This document shows positions 34,681 through 43,364 of a DNA stretch of 64,000 nucleotides, piece after piece (position 1 is the stretch's first letter; each line of letters starts with the position of its first letter). Below the pieces are notes generated by a model. The model ran no database searches and was not told the DNA's origin. It worked only from the letters and a program-made list of their open reading frames with translations. The DNA is taken from positions 620,001 to 684,000 of the forward strand of contig NZ_SACJ01000001.1 of assembly GCF_004016525.1 (NCBI RefSeq), read 5' to 3'. A program made the translations under genes and the position numbers. The DNA comes from Flavobacterium sufflavum (GTDB taxonomy: Bacteria; Bacteroidota; Bacteroidia; Flavobacteriales; Flavobacteriaceae).

Positions 34681-36861
34681 TTATTCTGATCTTCTTAAAA
34701 AATTAAAATCCAATTGTTTTTTAACTAAATCGGCATTTTTAACTTTAACGTAAATTTCGTCTCCTAATTGTAATAATTTATTTGAAGTGGCTCCAACCAA
34801 AGCATATTGTTTTTCATCAAATGTGTAATAATCTTCTTTTATGTCTCTAATTCGAATCATGCCTTCGCATTTATTTTCGACAATTTCAACATAAATTCCC
34901 CATTCGGTCACACCCGAAATTACACCTAAAAATTCCTGATCCTGATGATCTTGCATGTATTTAACCTGCATGTATTTAATAGAATCTCTTTCGGCATTTG
35001 TGGCTAAACCCTCCATCGTAGAACAATGCAAACACTTAGTTTCAAACTCTTCTTCATCAACTGATTTTCCACCATCTAAATAAAATTGCAACAAACGATG
35101 AACCATAACGTCAGGATAACGACGAATAGGCGAAGTAAAATGAGAATAATATTCAAAAGCTAATCCGTAATGACCAATATTATCCGTAGAATATTTGGCC
35201 TTACTCATACTTCTAATTGCCAGCGTATCGATAAGATTTTGTTCTTTTTTACCGCTTACATCTTCCATTAATTGATTCAATGACTTAGAAATATCACCTG
35301 GATTTCTAAAATCAAGTTTATAACCAAACTTTGCAATTACGGTTTGCATCGCTATTAATTTGTCTTCATTTGGCTCGTCGTGAATTCTATAAACAAAAGT
35401 TTTCTTTTGTTTTCCAATGTATTCTGCCACTTTTTTATTGGCTAAAAGCATGAACTCTTCAATCAGATGGTTGGCATCTTTAGCTATTTTGAAATAAACT
35501 CCTTCAGGTTCTCCTTCGGCATCCAAATTAAATTTTACTTCAACCTTATCAAATGAAATCGCACCATCATTCATTCTCCTTTTACGGAAAATTTTAGCTA
35601 ATTCGTCCAATTTAAGCGTTGCTGAGACAATTTCTGGAGAAACCTGATACGAAGTACCCGTTAATGAAATTTCAGCCGGAATTACATCATCTTTCGTTTC
35701 TATGATATATTGTGCTTCTTCGTAAGCAAATCGTTGATCAGAATAAATTACTGTCCGGCCAAACCATTGATTTACCACTTGACATTTTTCGGTAATTTCA
35801 AATACTGCCGAAAACGTATATTTCTCTTCTTGTGGTCTTAATGAACAGGCAAAATTTGATAAAACTTCAGGTAACATTGGCACTACCCTATCCACCAAAT
35901 AAACCGAAGTTGCTCTTTGATAAGCTTCATCATCTAAGATAGTTCCTTCTTCCAGATAATGCGAAACATCAGCAATATGAATACCTATTTCATAATTTCC
36001 ATTATCCAATTTTTTGAAAGAAAGTGCATCATCAAAATCTTTTGCATCTTTTGGATCAATGGTAAAAGTCAAGGTATCACGCATATCGCGACGTTTGGCA
36101 ATTTCAGCTTCAGATATTGAAGTATCAATTTTTTGAGCATAGGTTTCTACCTCAATTGGAAATTCAGCCGGCAAACCATATTCGGCCAAAATAGCATGAA
36201 TTTCAGTATCATGTTCTCCTGGTCTTCCTAAAACTTTAGTTACTTTTCCAAAAGGACTATCGGCTCTTTTAGGCCAATCTTCGATATGAACTAATACCAC
36301 ATCCCCATTTTGAGCTTCTCCTAAATTATCTTTTGGAATAAAAATATCAGTATACATTTTTGGATTGGCAGTCGATACAAAAGCAAAGTTCTTTTGAATA
36401 TCAATTACTCCTACAAAGTCCGTTTTATGTCTTTCTAAAACTTTAATAACCTCACCTTCAGCACGTCTTCCCTTCCTACGATTATAAACATAAACGCTTA
36501 CTTTATCTTTATCTAAAGCACGATTTAAATTATTCGTTGGAATAAAAACATCTTCTTCAAAATCCTCACAAATAAAATAAGCAGTCTTACGACTCGTCAT
36601 ATCTATTGTTCCCTCGTAATAATCCTGGCTTACCGCTTTGATTAAATATTTTCCAGGTTCGGATTCTATAATTTTCTTTTCGGCAGCTAGAATCTTCAAA
36701 TCCTTTATAATTTGATTTCTGCTTTGTGTATCATCTAATTCTAATCTTTCAGCTATTTGCTTATAATTGAATGCTTTATTAGCACTATTCGATAATATTT
36801 TTATAATTTTATCTGAGAAACTTTTCTCTTTCTTAGCAGGCTTTCTTAATCTTTTTCCCAT
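34681..36861 (-). CDS. rnr: ribonuclease R
   Basis: Processive 3'-5' exoribonuclease of the RNB family, 726 residues. Domains in order: N-terminal winged helix (about 15-75), cold-shock domains (about 80-230), RNB catalytic domain (about 260-590) with the metal-binding signature DPKDAKDFDDAL (269-280), and an S1 domain (about 640-722; FLGVISGVTEWGIYVEIVEN). It degrades structured RNA. It points away from the putative origin at 37.2-37.9 kb and is the last - strand gene before the direction switch. Confidence 0.96.
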   Translation of the reverse strand: MGKRLRKPAKKEKSFSDKIIKILSNSANKAFNYKQIAERLELDDTQSRNQIIKDLKILAAEKKIIESEPGKYLIKAVSQDYYEGTIDMTSRKTAYFICEDFEEDVFIPTNNLNRALDKDKVSVYVYNRRKGRRAEGEVIKVLERHKTDFVGVIDIQKNFAFVSTANPKMYTDIFIPKDNLGEAQNGDVVLVHIEDWPKRADSPFGKVTKVLGRPGEHDTEIHAILAEYGLPAEFPIEVETYAQKIDTSISEAEIAKRRDMRDTLTFTIDPKDAKDFDDALSFKKLDNGNYEIGIHIADVSHYLEEGTILDDEAYQRATSVYLVDRVVPMLPEVLSNFACSLRPQEEKYTFSAVFEITEKCQVVNQWFGRTVIYSDQRFAYEEAQYIIETKDDVIPAEISLTGTSYQVSPEIVSATLKLDELAKIFRKRRMNDGAISFDKVEVKFNLDAEGEPEGVYFKIAKDANHLIEEFMLLANKKVAEYIGKQKKTFVYRIHDEPNEDKLIAMQTVIAKFGYKLDFRNPGDISKSLNQLMEDVSGKKEQNLIDTLAIRSMSKAKYSTDNIGHYGLAFEYYSHFTSPIRRYPDVMVHRLLQFYLDGGKSVDEEEFETKCLHCSTMEGLATNAERDSIKYMQVKYMQDHQDQEFLGVISGVTEWGIYVEIVENKCEGMIRIRDIKEDYYTFDEKQYALVGATSNKLLQLGDEIYVKVKNADLVKKQLDFNFLRRSE

Positions 36862-36980
36862 ACGTCTTTTCTTAAAAGTCGAAAATTACAAAATAGTTAA
36901 CAGTTAAAAGAATATAAGAACAGTTTTAAAGAAAATATAACGCATTAGCAATCGTTTCAACTTTGTAAAAACAATTTGAT

Positions 36981-37220
36981 ATGGAAACTTTTATTACCAT
37001 TGCTACTTTTGATTACATTCATCAAATCGAAATCTTAAAACACCGATTAGATCAGGAAGGTTTGCAATATTACTTTGAAAACGAAATCATGTCATCCATA
37101 GCTCCGATGTATTCAACAGCTTTAGGCGGAATCAAACTTAAAATTCATCCTAACGATACTGCAACAGTAATAGCAATTCTTCAGGAAATGAAATACAATA
37201 ACAATTTGAAAATTGTTTAA
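36981..37220 (+). CDS. DUF2007-type small protein
   Basis: 79 residues, no membrane segment. The pattern FITIATFDYIHQIEILKHRL, followed by LQYYFENE and GGIKLKIHPNDTATVIAILQ, matches the DUF2007 family (putative signal-transducing protein, ferredoxin-like fold related to PII). Function is unknown. It is the + strand gene at the left edge of the origin-like gap; the divergent start of rnr lies 119 bp to the left. Confidence 0.85.
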   Translation: METFITIATFDYIHQIEILKHRLDQEGLQYYFENEIMSSIAPMYSTALGGIKLKIHPNDTATVIAILQEMKYNNNLKIV

Positions 37221-37886
37221 TCTTTTCAAAGTTGTCAACATATATTAATATTATAAAAAAGAAAATTTTAAATTAATTAAATTATTGTTTGTTATTATAG
37301 CGTGTTAATAGCTGCAATAATTTTTTTAGAAATTGTATTATAATGAAGTTTTACCATGTTATAAAGACTTATTAACATAGTTATATGTAGCTAAATATTT
37401 AATTTTAAGGTCTTTTTAAAATTTAATTAACAACCGTTGATAACCTAAAATCATTTTAAAATGTAAATAAGTAATTTTTGAAATTGTATTGATAAACTAG
37501 TTTTTTGTGTTTATAACTTTTCTAAAAATCATCCAAACTTTTTTAGGTTATTAAATTCCAATTTTGGATTAGATTTTTTTTCGATACAACCAAAAAAAAC
37601 TTCTGATTTTCTATCTCAACTTATCAACAAAAGATGTTAAATTAAAGTTAACTGAAAATCAAGCGATTATGAATCACTATTAACAATGTAAAATTTTAAC
37701 AAATTAATTATATTATATTAATTGATTTTCAATGTTTTATGAATTATTAAAAATGTTGATAAACCTCTATTATATTCGTAATCTGAGGATTATATATTAA
37801 AAGTAGATTATATATTTTCTATTATTTTAAAAATAATAAAATACAAATAGTTTTGGTAAATTTGCAAAAAATTAAATAGACATAAA
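37221..37886. other. putative chromosomal replication origin (oriC)
   Basis: A 666-bp gene-free interval, extremely AT-rich. Exact TTATCAACA boxes at 37621-37629 (+) and 37754-37762 (-); one-mismatch versions at 37232-37240 (TTGTCAACA, +), 37369-37377 (TTATTAACA, +), 37435-37443 (CGTTGATAA, -) and 37487-37495 (TATTGATAA, -). These resemble the DnaA box TTATNCACA with one change. An AT-only tract (about 37698-37722) could be the unwinding element. Genes on both sides point mostly away from it, and parS-like sites lie 16-19 kb to the left. dnaA is not in the window. This is inference from several independent patterns. Confidence 0.65.
37857..37864 (+). promoter_or_regulatory. TAnnTTTG -7 element of rpiB
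   Basis: TAAATTTG fits the consensus and ends 22 nt before the rpiB ATG. Confidence 0.5.
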
Positions 37887-38318
37887 ATGAAAATCTCAAT
37901 AGGAAACGATCACGCTGGTCCAGAATATAAAAAAGCAATTGTAGCAATGCTTAAAGCAAAAGGATATCAAGTAAAGAATTATGGAACTGATACAGATGCT
38001 TCTGTTGATTATCCTGATTTTGGTCATCCTGTAGCTTCTGATGTTGCAGAAGGAAAAGCAGATTATGGAATTGTAATTTGCGGAAGCGGTAACGGAATTG
38101 CCATGACTGTTAATAAACATCCAAAGGTAAGAGCTGGATTATGTTGGATGAAAGAAATAGCATACTTAACCCGTTTGCATAATGATGCTAATATATTATG
38201 TCTTCCGGCGCGTTATACATCAGTACAACAAGCAATGGAAATTGTTGAAACTTTTTTAACTACAGAATTCGAAGGTGGAAGACACCAAAATAGAGTAGAT
38301 AAAATTTCTTGTAAATAA
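37887..38318 (+). CDS. rpiB: ribose 5-phosphate isomerase B
   Basis: Interconverts ribose 5-phosphate and ribulose 5-phosphate in the pentose phosphate pathway. 143 residues, standard for the RpiB/LacAB family. Key motifs: IGNDHAGPEYK at the N-terminus, the catalytic Cys65 in GIVICGSGNGIAM, and the C-terminal FEGGRHQNRVDKI. It is the first gene to the right of the origin-like gap, with its own promoter box and a strong terminator. Confidence 0.95.
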   Translation: MKISIGNDHAGPEYKKAIVAMLKAKGYQVKNYGTDTDASVDYPDFGHPVASDVAEGKADYGIVICGSGNGIAMTVNKHPKVRAGLCWMKEIAYLTRLHNDANILCLPARYTSVQQAMEIVETFLTTEFEGGRHQNRVDKISCK

Positions 38319-38353
38319 TTTTTTTGCGGTGCTACGCACCAAAATAAATACTT

Positions 38354-38380
38354 AGCCCGGTAATTCACCGGGCTTTTTTT
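38354..38380. terminator. bidirectional terminator between rpiB and DUF1294
   Basis: AGCCCGGT (38354-38361) pairs with ACCGGGCT (38367-38374), loop AATTC, followed by T7. A smaller hairpin GGTGC-TAC-GCACC lies just before it (about 38329-38341). Confidence 0.9.
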
Positions 38381-38651
38381 ATGATTTATAAATCCAAAAT
38401 AATGTTATTATTTGAATTATTATGATTCCTATAAATTTGAATAAATAAGAAGCTTTTGCAATTTTATGTCTAAATAAGAGCATGGCTAATCCTGAACCAA
38501 TTGTACCTCCAATAAATACAAAAGTAAGAAGCGTTCGTTCAGAAATTCTTCTTTTTTGTCGAATAGCTAATTGTTTGTCATATCCCATGAGTAAGAAAGC
38601 AATAGCATTTAGTATTAAAAAGAAATAGAATAAAGAAGGCATTTGTATCAA
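38379..38651 (-). CDS. DUF1294 membrane protein
   Basis: 90 residues with two or three hydrophobic segments. The motif LMGYDKQLAIRQKRRISERTL is the mark of DUF1294, small inner-membrane proteins of unknown function, sometimes fused to cold-shock domains. A second ATG three codons in (38642) is an alternative start. It is convergent with rpiB and divergent from tex, with 44 bp to the tex start. Confidence 0.85.
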   Translation of the reverse strand: MIQMPSLFYFFLILNAIAFLLMGYDKQLAIRQKRRISERTLLTFVFIGGTIGSGLAMLLFRHKIAKASYLFKFIGIIIIQIITLFWIYKS

Positions 38652-38695
38652 ATTAAAATCAAAGATATTATTTTAGCCAATAGAAAAATAGACCA

Positions 38696-40819
38696 ATGAC
38701 TAATATAGAATTCATCTCCAAAAATGTTGCTACAGCAGCCATAAATATTCAAAAAACCGTTCAATTATTAGAAGAAGATTGCACGATTCCTTTTATTTCC
38801 CGTTATCGAAAAGACACTACAGGAAATCTGGATGAAGTACAAATTGAACAAATTGCCAAACTTCAAAAAGAATACGAAGCGATTGTAAAACGCAAAGAAG
38901 CTATTCTAAAATCAATTGAAGAGCAAAACGGATTGACGCCGGAATTAGATAGAAAAATCCAACAAAGTTTTGATTTACAGGAATTGGAAGATTTTTATCT
39001 TCCTTTCAAAAAGAAGAAAAAAACTAAGGCCGATGTTGCCCGTGAAAATGGTTTGGAACCTTTGGCTAAAATCATCATGGCACAAAATAATGATGATGTC
39101 GATTTCTTGGCAACGAAATATTTGAATGACAATGTGATTAATGAAGATGCGGCTTTACAAGGCGCACGGGACATTATTGCCGAATGGATTAACGAAAATA
39201 TTTTTGTTAGAAAACAGTTGCGAAGACTTTTTCAACGAAAAGCAACCATCACTACTAAAGTTGTAAAAACAAAAAAAGACGAAGCAGACGCTCAAAAATT
39301 CAACCAATATTTTGATTGGTCAGAACCGTTGACAAAAGCGCCTTCACACAGATTGTTGGCGATGCTTCGTGCCGAAAATGAAGGTTTTATCAAGTTTAAA
39401 GTTGAAGTGGATATTGATGAAGCCTATGATATTATTGACGAATTGGTTTTAAAAGGGCAAAATGCTACTACGCCACATGTCCAATTAGCCATTGAAGACA
39501 GTTATAAAAGACTGTTGAATCCTGCTATTTCAAATGAAACTTTACAGGAAGCCAAAGCCAAAGCTGATGCCAATTCTATTCAGGTTTTTGCGAATAATTT
39601 GGGGCAATTATTGTTGGCTCCACCTTTAGGTGAAAAACGAATTTTAGCTATTGATCCCGGATTTAGAAGTGGTTGTAAAGTAGTTTGTCTGGATGAAAAA
39701 GGCGATTTGTTGTACAACGAAACCATTTATCCACATGCGCCACAAAATGAAACTGCGATGGCAATGAAAAAAATTCGTTCGATGGTGAATGCTTATAATA
39801 TAGAAGCAATTTCAATAGGAAATGGAACTGCTTCAAGAGAAACGGAGTTTTTTATCAAGAAAATTGCTTTTGACAAACCGGTTCAGGTTTTTGTGGTTTC
39901 TGAGGCTGGGGCTTCGGTGTATTCGGCTTCTAAAATTGCCCGTGAGGAGTTTCCAAATTATGATGTGACAGTTCGTGGTTCGGTTTCTATTGGGAGAAGA
40001 TTGAGCGATCCTTTGGCCGAATTGGTAAAAATTGACCCAAAAGCCATTGGCGTAGGTCAGTATCAACACGATGTGGATCAAACCAAATTGAAAGAAGAAT
40101 TAGATACTACAGTTGTTCGTTGCGTGAATTCTGTTGGTGTAAATATTAATACAGCCAGTAAACATTTGTTGAGTTATGTGAGTGGAATAGGAGAGAAGCT
40201 GGCCGAAAATATAGTGAATTACCGTTCTGAAAACGGCCCTTTTGAAGACAGAAAACAATTGAAAAAAGTGCCTAGATTAGGCGAAAAAGCCTATCAGCAA
40301 GGCGTGGCTTTTATTCGAATAAAAGACGGAAAAAATCCATTGGATAATTCAGCGGTGCATCCAGAAGCCTATCCAATTGTGGAAAAAATGGCAAAAGATT
40401 TAAAGTTAAAAGTGACTGATTTGATTGCCAATAAAGAAAGAACAGCACTTATTAGAGCTGAAAATTACATTACGCCTGAGATTGGTTTGCTGACTTTAAA
40501 AGACATTATTAAAGAGTTGGAAAAACCGGGATTGGATCCAAGAAAAGCCGCTAAAGTATTCGAATTTGACCCGAATGTAAAAACCATTAAAGATTTGAAA
40601 ACGGGTATGATTTTGAACGGAATTGTTAATAACATTACCAATTTTGGTTGCTTTGTTGATTTGGGTATCAAAGAAAGCGGTTTGGTTCATATCTCTCAGC
40701 TTAAAGCAGGTTTTGTAAGCGATGTTAATGAAGTGGTCAAATTGCATCAGCATGTTACTGTAAAAGTGACTGAAGTGGATGAAGATAGAAAGCGTATTCA
40801 GTTGACGATGATTTTGTAA
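38696..40819 (+). CDS. tex: Tex family RNA-binding transcription accessory protein
   Basis: 707 residues. Order: helical Tex N-terminal domain (1-200), a middle region, YqgF-like RNase-H fold (about 315-440; RILAIDPGFRSGCKVVCLDE), helix-hairpin-helix (about 480-560; NINTASKHLLSYVSGIGEKL), and C-terminal S1 domain (about 636-705; GIVNNITNFGCFVDLGIKES). Tex binds nucleic acids and affects transcription and toxin gene expression in some pathogens; it is near-universal. The normal size is about 700-780. Monocistronic, closed by an 18-bp hairpin. Confidence 0.95.
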   Translation: MTNIEFISKNVATAAINIQKTVQLLEEDCTIPFISRYRKDTTGNLDEVQIEQIAKLQKEYEAIVKRKEAILKSIEEQNGLTPELDRKIQQSFDLQELEDFYLPFKKKKKTKADVARENGLEPLAKIIMAQNNDDVDFLATKYLNDNVINEDAALQGARDIIAEWINENIFVRKQLRRLFQRKATITTKVVKTKKDEADAQKFNQYFDWSEPLTKAPSHRLLAMLRAENEGFIKFKVEVDIDEAYDIIDELVLKGQNATTPHVQLAIEDSYKRLLNPAISNETLQEAKAKADANSIQVFANNLGQLLLAPPLGEKRILAIDPGFRSGCKVVCLDEKGDLLYNETIYPHAPQNETAMAMKKIRSMVNAYNIEAISIGNGTASRETEFFIKKIAFDKPVQVFVVSEAGASVYSASKIAREEFPNYDVTVRGSVSIGRRLSDPLAELVKIDPKAIGVGQYQHDVDQTKLKEELDTTVVRCVNSVGVNINTASKHLLSYVSGIGEKLAENIVNYRSENGPFEDRKQLKKVPRLGEKAYQQGVAFIRIKDGKNPLDNSAVHPEAYPIVEKMAKDLKLKVTDLIANKERTALIRAENYITPEIGLLTLKDIIKELEKPGLDPRKAAKVFEFDPNVKTIKDLKTGMILNGIVNNITNFGCFVDLGIKESGLVHISQLKAGFVSDVNEVVKLHQHVTVKVTEVDEDRKRIQLTMIL

Positions 40820-40832
40820 AATCCCAAAAATA

Positions 40833-40874
40833 AAAAATCCCAAAATCCAAGTATAATTGGATTTTGGGATTTTT
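40833..40874. terminator. bidirectional terminator with perfect 18-bp stem
   Basis: The left arm 40833-40850 (AAAAATCCCAAAATCCAA) and right arm 40857-40874 pair without a mismatch over a 6-nt loop; both ends are A/T tracts. It separates tex from convergent tatA. A partial direct copy AAAATCCCAAAA lies just left at about 40818-40829. Confidence 0.9.
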
Positions 40875-40892
40875 AATAAAAAACAGAATTTT

Positions 40893-41081
40893 TTATTTTG
40901 TCTCTTCTTCGCTTTTTTCTTCTTTTTTATCAGCTGGCTGTTGGTCTTCTTTTGCAGCGTTTTTGAATTCTTTAATTCCACTACCAAGACCTTTCATTAA
41001 TTCTGGAATTTTTTTACCTCCAAAAAGTAATAAAATAACTGCAACTATAACAAGGATTTCTGGTAAACCTAATCTTCCCAT
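40893..41081 (-). CDS. tatA: Sec-independent protein translocase TatA/E
   Basis: 62 residues. The N-terminal membrane helix (about 6-21; [23 protein letters not shown]) with the FGGKK.PEL hinge, the amphipathic helix ([18 protein letters not shown]) and a Lys/Glu-rich tail are diagnostic for TatA/E. It forms the pore of the twin-arginine exporter for folded proteins. tatC is not adjacent. It diverges from the gene at 41297. Confidence 0.95.
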   Translation of the reverse strand: MGRLGLPEILVIVAVILLLFGGKKIPELMKGLGSGIKEFKNAAKEDQQPADKKEEKSEEETK

Positions 41082-41113
41082 GATTGAATAATTTATTGCC
41101 GAAGCAAATTTGT

Positions 41114-41182
41114 AATAAAAACTGGCAACAAAGATAATTAGAATAACTTAACACGAACTCATTTTAAGGCAATTATTTAGTT
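41114..41182 (+). other. placeholder removed: see hairpin at 41099-41114
   Basis: This line duplicates the following hairpin entry with a wrong coordinate order and should be ignored; the correct positions are given in the next entry. Confidence 0.
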
Positions 41183-41214
41183 TAGATAACGTTAAAAATT
41201 ATCTAATTTTTTTT
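41182..41214 (+). terminator. orphan terminator-like hairpin in the tatA upstream region
   Basis: TTAGATAA (41182-41189) pairs with TTATCTAA (41199-41206), followed by eight T (41207-41214). It points in the + direction, yet the nearest + strand gene upstream (tex) already ends at its own terminator at 40874. It may close a short untranslated RNA or be a chance hairpin. Confidence 0.4.
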
Positions 41215-41271
41215 CAATCATTTATAATGAGAAGCTAATGCTGGCAAAGCACATTGATTGACATTAATTAT

Positions 41272-41279
41272 TATATTTG
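41272..41279 (+). promoter_or_regulatory. TAnnTTTG -7 element of the 41297 gene
   Basis: TATATTTG fits the consensus and ends 17 nt before the ATG at 41297. TTG triplets lie at about 41254 and 41258. Confidence 0.5.
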
Positions 41280-41296
41280 TGAAATAAAGAAAAAGC

Positions 41297-41800
41297 ATGT
41301 CAGGGAAAAGACTAAAAAGAAAGAAACTTCACAGAAAATTATTCACTAAAAACCGATTGGTTATATTGAATGAGGATACTTTTGAAGAAACTTTTTCTTT
41401 AAAACTGACTTTAATGAATGTTTTTGTGGTAGCTTCACTGGGTGCTATTTTCTTGATTGCAGTTACCACTTTTATCATCGCTTTTACACCGCTACGCGAA
41501 TATATTCCCGGTTATTCTTCTTCACAATTAAAAAAAGATGCCACAGAATTAGCTTTAAAATCTGATTCCTTAACAGCGGCATTAAAGAAAAACGAAGCCT
41601 ATATTCAGTCGATTCAAAAAGTACTTAACGGACAATTAGATTATGCTAAATTCAATAAAGATTCCATTTTAGCATCAGTGACAGATACGATTCAAAAAGC
41701 AGATTTATCGACTTCAAAAGAAGAATTAGAACTGAGAGCCGAGGTGGAGAAAGAAGATAAAAAAGCGCAGCAAACGGCGTCTAAAAAGAAGAAAAAATAG
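41297..41800 (+). CDS. membrane-anchored coiled-coil protein, like the N-terminus of M23 peptidases
   Basis: 167 residues: a very basic cytoplasmic start (MSGKRLKRKKLHRKLFTKNR), one membrane helix (about 45-68), a conserved FTPLREYIPGYSS segment, then a charged helix (about 80-120) and a Lys/Glu-rich tail ending in KKKKK. The first 130 residues resemble the anchor part of flavobacterial M23 metallopeptidases that I recall, which continue into a LytM domain. Here the frame ends before any such domain; there is no HxH or H...D zinc motif. So it is either a natural short form or a lost catalytic domain. The GH3 gene follows by 61 nt on the same strand. Confidence 0.65.
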   Translation: MSGKRLKRKKLHRKLFTKNRLVILNEDTFEETFSLKLTLMNVFVVASLGAIFLIAVTTFIIAFTPLREYIPGYSSSQLKKDATELALKSDSLTAALKKNEAYIQSIQKVLNGQLDYAKFNKDSILASVTDTIQKADLSTSKEELELRAEVEKEDKKAQQTASKKKKK

Positions 41801-41861
41801 GCAGTTAATTCCTGAAAATTGAATTCATTTTTTCTCAACAAATTATAATCAGCAAAACGAA

Positions 41862-43364
41862 ATGTCAATAAAATCAATAGCGGCAAAACTATTTGCTAAA
41901 AATATTTATAAAAAAACACAGCTTTGGGCAAGGAATCCGATAGCGGCTCAACAAGCGGTTTTTGAAAGTTTAATCAAAGACGCGCAACAAACACAATTTG
42001 GAAAAGACCATCATTTTGACCAAATTAAAACCACTGCCGATTTTGCCAAACAAGTTCCCATTCGCGATTACGAAGATTTAAAACCTTATGTTGAAAAAGT
42101 CGTAAAAGGCGAAGAAAATGTGTTGTGGAAAGGTAAACCCTTGTATTTTGCCAAAACTTCGGGAACGACTTCTGGGGCTAAATATATTCCGCTTACCAAG
42201 GAATCCATGCCGTATCATATTGAAGCGGCTCGAAATGCAATTTTGCATTACATTCACGAAACAGGAAATGCTGATTTTGTTCATGGTAAAATGATTTTTC
42301 TACAGGGAAGTCCCATTTTAGAAGAGAAATACGGAATTAAATTTGGTCGACTTTCAGGAATCGTGGCGCATTTTGTTCCTAGATATTTACAAAAAAACCG
42401 TATGCCTTCCTGGGAAACCAATTGCATGGAAGATTGGGAAGCTAAAATTGATGCAATCGTCGAAGAGACTTTCGATGAAAATATGACGGTAATTTCGGGG
42501 ATTCCATCGTGGGTGCAAATGTATTTCGAGAAATTACAGCAAAAAGGAGGGAAGCCAGTAGGCGAAATCTTCAAGAATTTCAATTTGTTCATTTACGGTG
42601 GTGTCAATTATGAACCTTACAGAGCCAAGTTTGAAAATCTAATCGGACGAAAAGTAGACAGTATTGAATTGTTTCCGGCTTCGGAAGGATTTTTTGCATA
42701 CCAGGATTCCCAAAAAGAAAAGGGAATGTTGTTACTATTGAATTCCGGAATTTTCTACGAATTCATAAAATCGGATGAATTTTATACCGAAAATCCTCGA
42801 CGTTATACGATTGGTGAAGTCGAATTAGGAGTGAATTATGTATTGATTATTTCTACTAATGCGGGACTTTGGGCGTATAATATTGGCGATACGGTACAGT
42901 TTACAAGTTTAAAACCATACAGAGTAATTGTTTCTGGTCGAATTAAACATTACATTTCGGCTTTTGGCGAACATGTTATTGGCAAAGAAGTAGAATGTGC
43001 TTTGCAGGAAGCGATGGAAGGAACAAATATTCGAGTGAATGAGTTTACTGTGGCACCACAAATCAATCCTGCGAGCGGTTTGCCGTATCACGAATGGTTC
43101 ATTGAATTTGATCCCGAAGCTTCGGGAGAACCTGAAGACTTGGAACATTTTGCGGAAGCGATAGACAACGCCATGCGCAAGCAAAACATTTACTACGACG
43201 ATTTGATTGTAGGGAACATTTTGCAAAAAGTAGTGATTACCAAAGTGCCTAAAAATGGTTTTCAGGAATACATGAAATCCATTGGAAAATTAGGAGGTCA
43301 GAATAAAATTCCAAGACTTGCCAACGATAGAAAAATTGCGGATTTTTTATCTAAAAACTCATGA
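41862..43364 (+). CDS. GH3 family acyl-acid amido synthetase-like protein
   Basis: 500 residues of the adenylate-forming GH3 family, known from plants where it joins auxin or jasmonate to amino acids. ATP-binding motifs: YFAKTSGTTSGAKYIPLT (about 87-104), LFIYGGVNYEPYRAKFE, and ELFPASEGFFAYQD. The lid part includes YNIGDTVQFTSLKPYRVIVSGRIKHY. Bacteroidota carry this gene widely; the natural acid is unknown. Its stop overlaps the start of the DUF6909 gene (ATGA), so the two proteins are probably made together and may share a pathway. Confidence 0.9.
   Translation: MSIKSIAAKLFAKNIYKKTQLWARNPIAAQQAVFESLIKDAQQTQFGKDHHFDQIKTTADFAKQVPIRDYEDLKPYVEKVVKGEENVLWKGKPLYFAKTSGTTSGAKYIPLTKESMPYHIEAARNAILHYIHETGNADFVHGKMIFLQGSPILEEKYGIKFGRLSGIVAHFVPRYLQKNRMPSWETNCMEDWEAKIDAIVEETFDENMTVISGIPSWVQMYFEKLQQKGGKPVGEIFKNFNLFIYGGVNYEPYRAKFENLIGRKVDSIELFPASEGFFAYQDSQKEKGMLLLLNSGIFYEFIKSDEFYTENPRRYTIGEVELGVNYVLIISTNAGLWAYNIGDTVQFTSLKPYRVIVSGRIKHYISAFGEHVIGKEVECALQEAMEGTNIRVNEFTVAPQINPASGLPYHEWFIEFDPEASGEPEDLEHFAEAIDNAMRKQNIYYDDLIVGNILQKVVITKVPKNGFQEYMKSIGKLGGQNKIPRLANDRKIADFLSKNS

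Noticed and set aside
41182..41214. An extra feature line placed before this hairpin with reversed coordinates and zero confidence
   Set aside because: It is an editing slip that describes nothing; the entry for 41182-41214 is the valid one.
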